Source: Verrucomicrobiota bacterium
Lineage (GTDB): Bacteria; Verrucomicrobiota; Kiritimatiellia; Kiritimatiellales; Tichowtungiaceae
Reading direction: 5' to 3'
Assembly (NCBI GenBank): GCA_020853375.1
Contig: JADYZA010000156.1
Coordinates: 1 to 5,632, forward strand
Length of the DNA stretch: 5,632 nt
Below the pieces are notes generated by a model. It made no database searches and was not told the origin of the DNA. It was given only the letters and a program-made list of their open reading frames with translations. The stretch's first letter is position 1. The number at the start of each line of letters is the position of its first letter. The position numbers and the translations under genes are program-made. Below are positions 5,025 through 5,632 of the stretch, piece by piece.

Positions 5025-5632
5025 CTATTCCTGAACTGCGCGCCGTTTGAAAAACATGGCTTGGCAGGTTTCAATCGCAACCCAGGCTGACAGAACAATC
5101 AGGACAACCGCGATAAACGGCACCGCTGGATGAACTGCGGATCCCCCAGCCGTCATCGTCTGTATCAGCGACCAGTCAGAAACCACAAACATAAATACGG
5201 CGGGCAGGAACGAAACCATCCAGACCTTGGAATCTCGCCGGGTATTCATCAGCCAAACCGTTACGCCGATCAAAGCCAGCGCGGCCAGCAACTGATTGGA
5301 AGCGCCGAAAAGATTCCAAAATGTTTTCCACGCCGGAACCGGATTTCCTTTCCCGTCGAGTACCGTCCTGAAAATGAAAAACAAAGGAATCCCGGCGGTC
5401 AGAATTGTTCCGGTCAGCCGCCCGAACCAGTTCCGCAGTCCGGTCAGTTCCTCAAAAATATAGCGTCCCAGTCGCGTGCAAACATCCAGCGTGTCATACA
5501 CAAACGTCGTGAACGCCATCAGGCCGAACGAAATTCCGAACGAGGCCGGAATGCCGATCAGCTCAAGAAACCGTCCAATGCCGGACGCATAAATAAAATT
5601 CGGCGCCTTCGAAGCCAACGGACTGTCTTTCG
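5025..5632 (-). CDS. cstA: CstA-family membrane transporter, C-terminal part (cut by right edge)
   Basis: The frame is open from the right edge to TAG at 5027-5025, showing the last 201 residues of a polytopic inner-membrane protein. Counting from the first full codon, hydrophobic spans lie near 29-46, 72-88, 109-128, 137-152 and 169-189. DTLDVCTRLGRY (46-57) and WNLFGASNQLLAALAL (105-120) are the conserved C-terminal signatures of the carbon starvation protein CstA / BtsT family. By family, these are proton-coupled importers of peptides or pyruvate. The protein ends soon after the last span (FFKRRAVQE), so it appears to be the shorter form without a long cytoplasmic tail. The true start lies outside the window; a TTG at 5618 is internal. 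The lipoprotein gene follows 70 bp downstream on the same strand, so read-through is possible. Family call firm, substrate unknown. Confidence 0.9.
   Translation of the reverse strand, partial: KDSPLASKAPNFIYASGIGRFLELIGIPASFGISFGLMAFTTFVYDTLDVCTRLGRYIFEELTGLRNWFGRLTGTILTAGIPLFFIFRTVLDGKGNPVPAWKTFWNLFGASNQLLAALALIGVTVWLMNTRRDSKVWMVSFLPAVFMFVVSDWSLIQTMTAGGSAVHPAVPFIAVVLIVLSAWVAIETCQAMFFKRRAVQE

Noticed and set aside
4955..5098. N-terminal extension of the M28 lipoprotein frame to 5098
   Set aside because: It overlaps the cstA end, would bury the lipoprotein signal, and ATG 4954 has a strong ribosome site.
5296..5319. TTGGAA...TTCCAA inverted repeat in the cstA-family gene
   Set aside because: Arms are in reverse order with a 12-base spacer and encode the conserved WNLFGASN motif, so they reflect the protein and are not a copy of the tsaB/tsaE element.
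5616..5618. TTG as start of the cstA-family gene
   Set aside because: The frame is open to the window edge and the visible part matches only the C-terminal end of the family.

Overview
The window is densely coding, with roughly balanced GC, and reads as chromosomal DNA of a Gram-negative, dual-membrane bacterium. Secreted and lipoprotein products, a TIGR03790-type protein (a family known only from exosortase-carrying lineages) and heptanucleotide repeats at gene borders point to the PVC group (Verrucomicrobiota/Kiritimatiellota). That placement is inference, because no rRNA or phylogenetic marker is present.

Left half, all minus strand and probably one transcription unit read right to left: a secreted TIGR03790-family protein (3366-1648); tsaE (1560-1114); tsaB (1117-470), which overlaps tsaE by ATGA; and, 33 bp further on, the N-terminal part of an exported trypsin-like serine protease (436 to the left edge). 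TsaE and TsaB serve the t6A modification of ANN-decoding tRNAs. The protease and the TIGR03790 protein are envelope proteins, so the cluster mixes translation housekeeping with secretion-related genes.

Right half: a plus-strand gene for a small exported proline-rich protein of unknown function (3411-4055) diverges from the TIGR03790 gene. It converges, with 2 bp between stop codons, on a minus-strand M28 peptidase-type lipoprotein that looks most like glutaminyl cyclases (4954-4058). Last comes the C-terminal part of a CstA-family membrane transporter (right edge to 5025), also minus strand.

Two repeat families are the most unusual content. One is a short palindrome, TTCCRA-N3-TYGGAA, with five good copies and one degenerate copy, all inside tsaB and tsaE. 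It is read in all three frames and none was found elsewhere in the window. The other is arrays of a 7-bp unit (NATGAAN) on the borders of the TIGR03790 gene, tsaE and tsaB, where they supply stop codons, a start codon and a ribosome binding site. I found no tRNA, rRNA, CRISPR, IS element or convincing rho-independent terminator, and no gene-free stretch over 300 bp.
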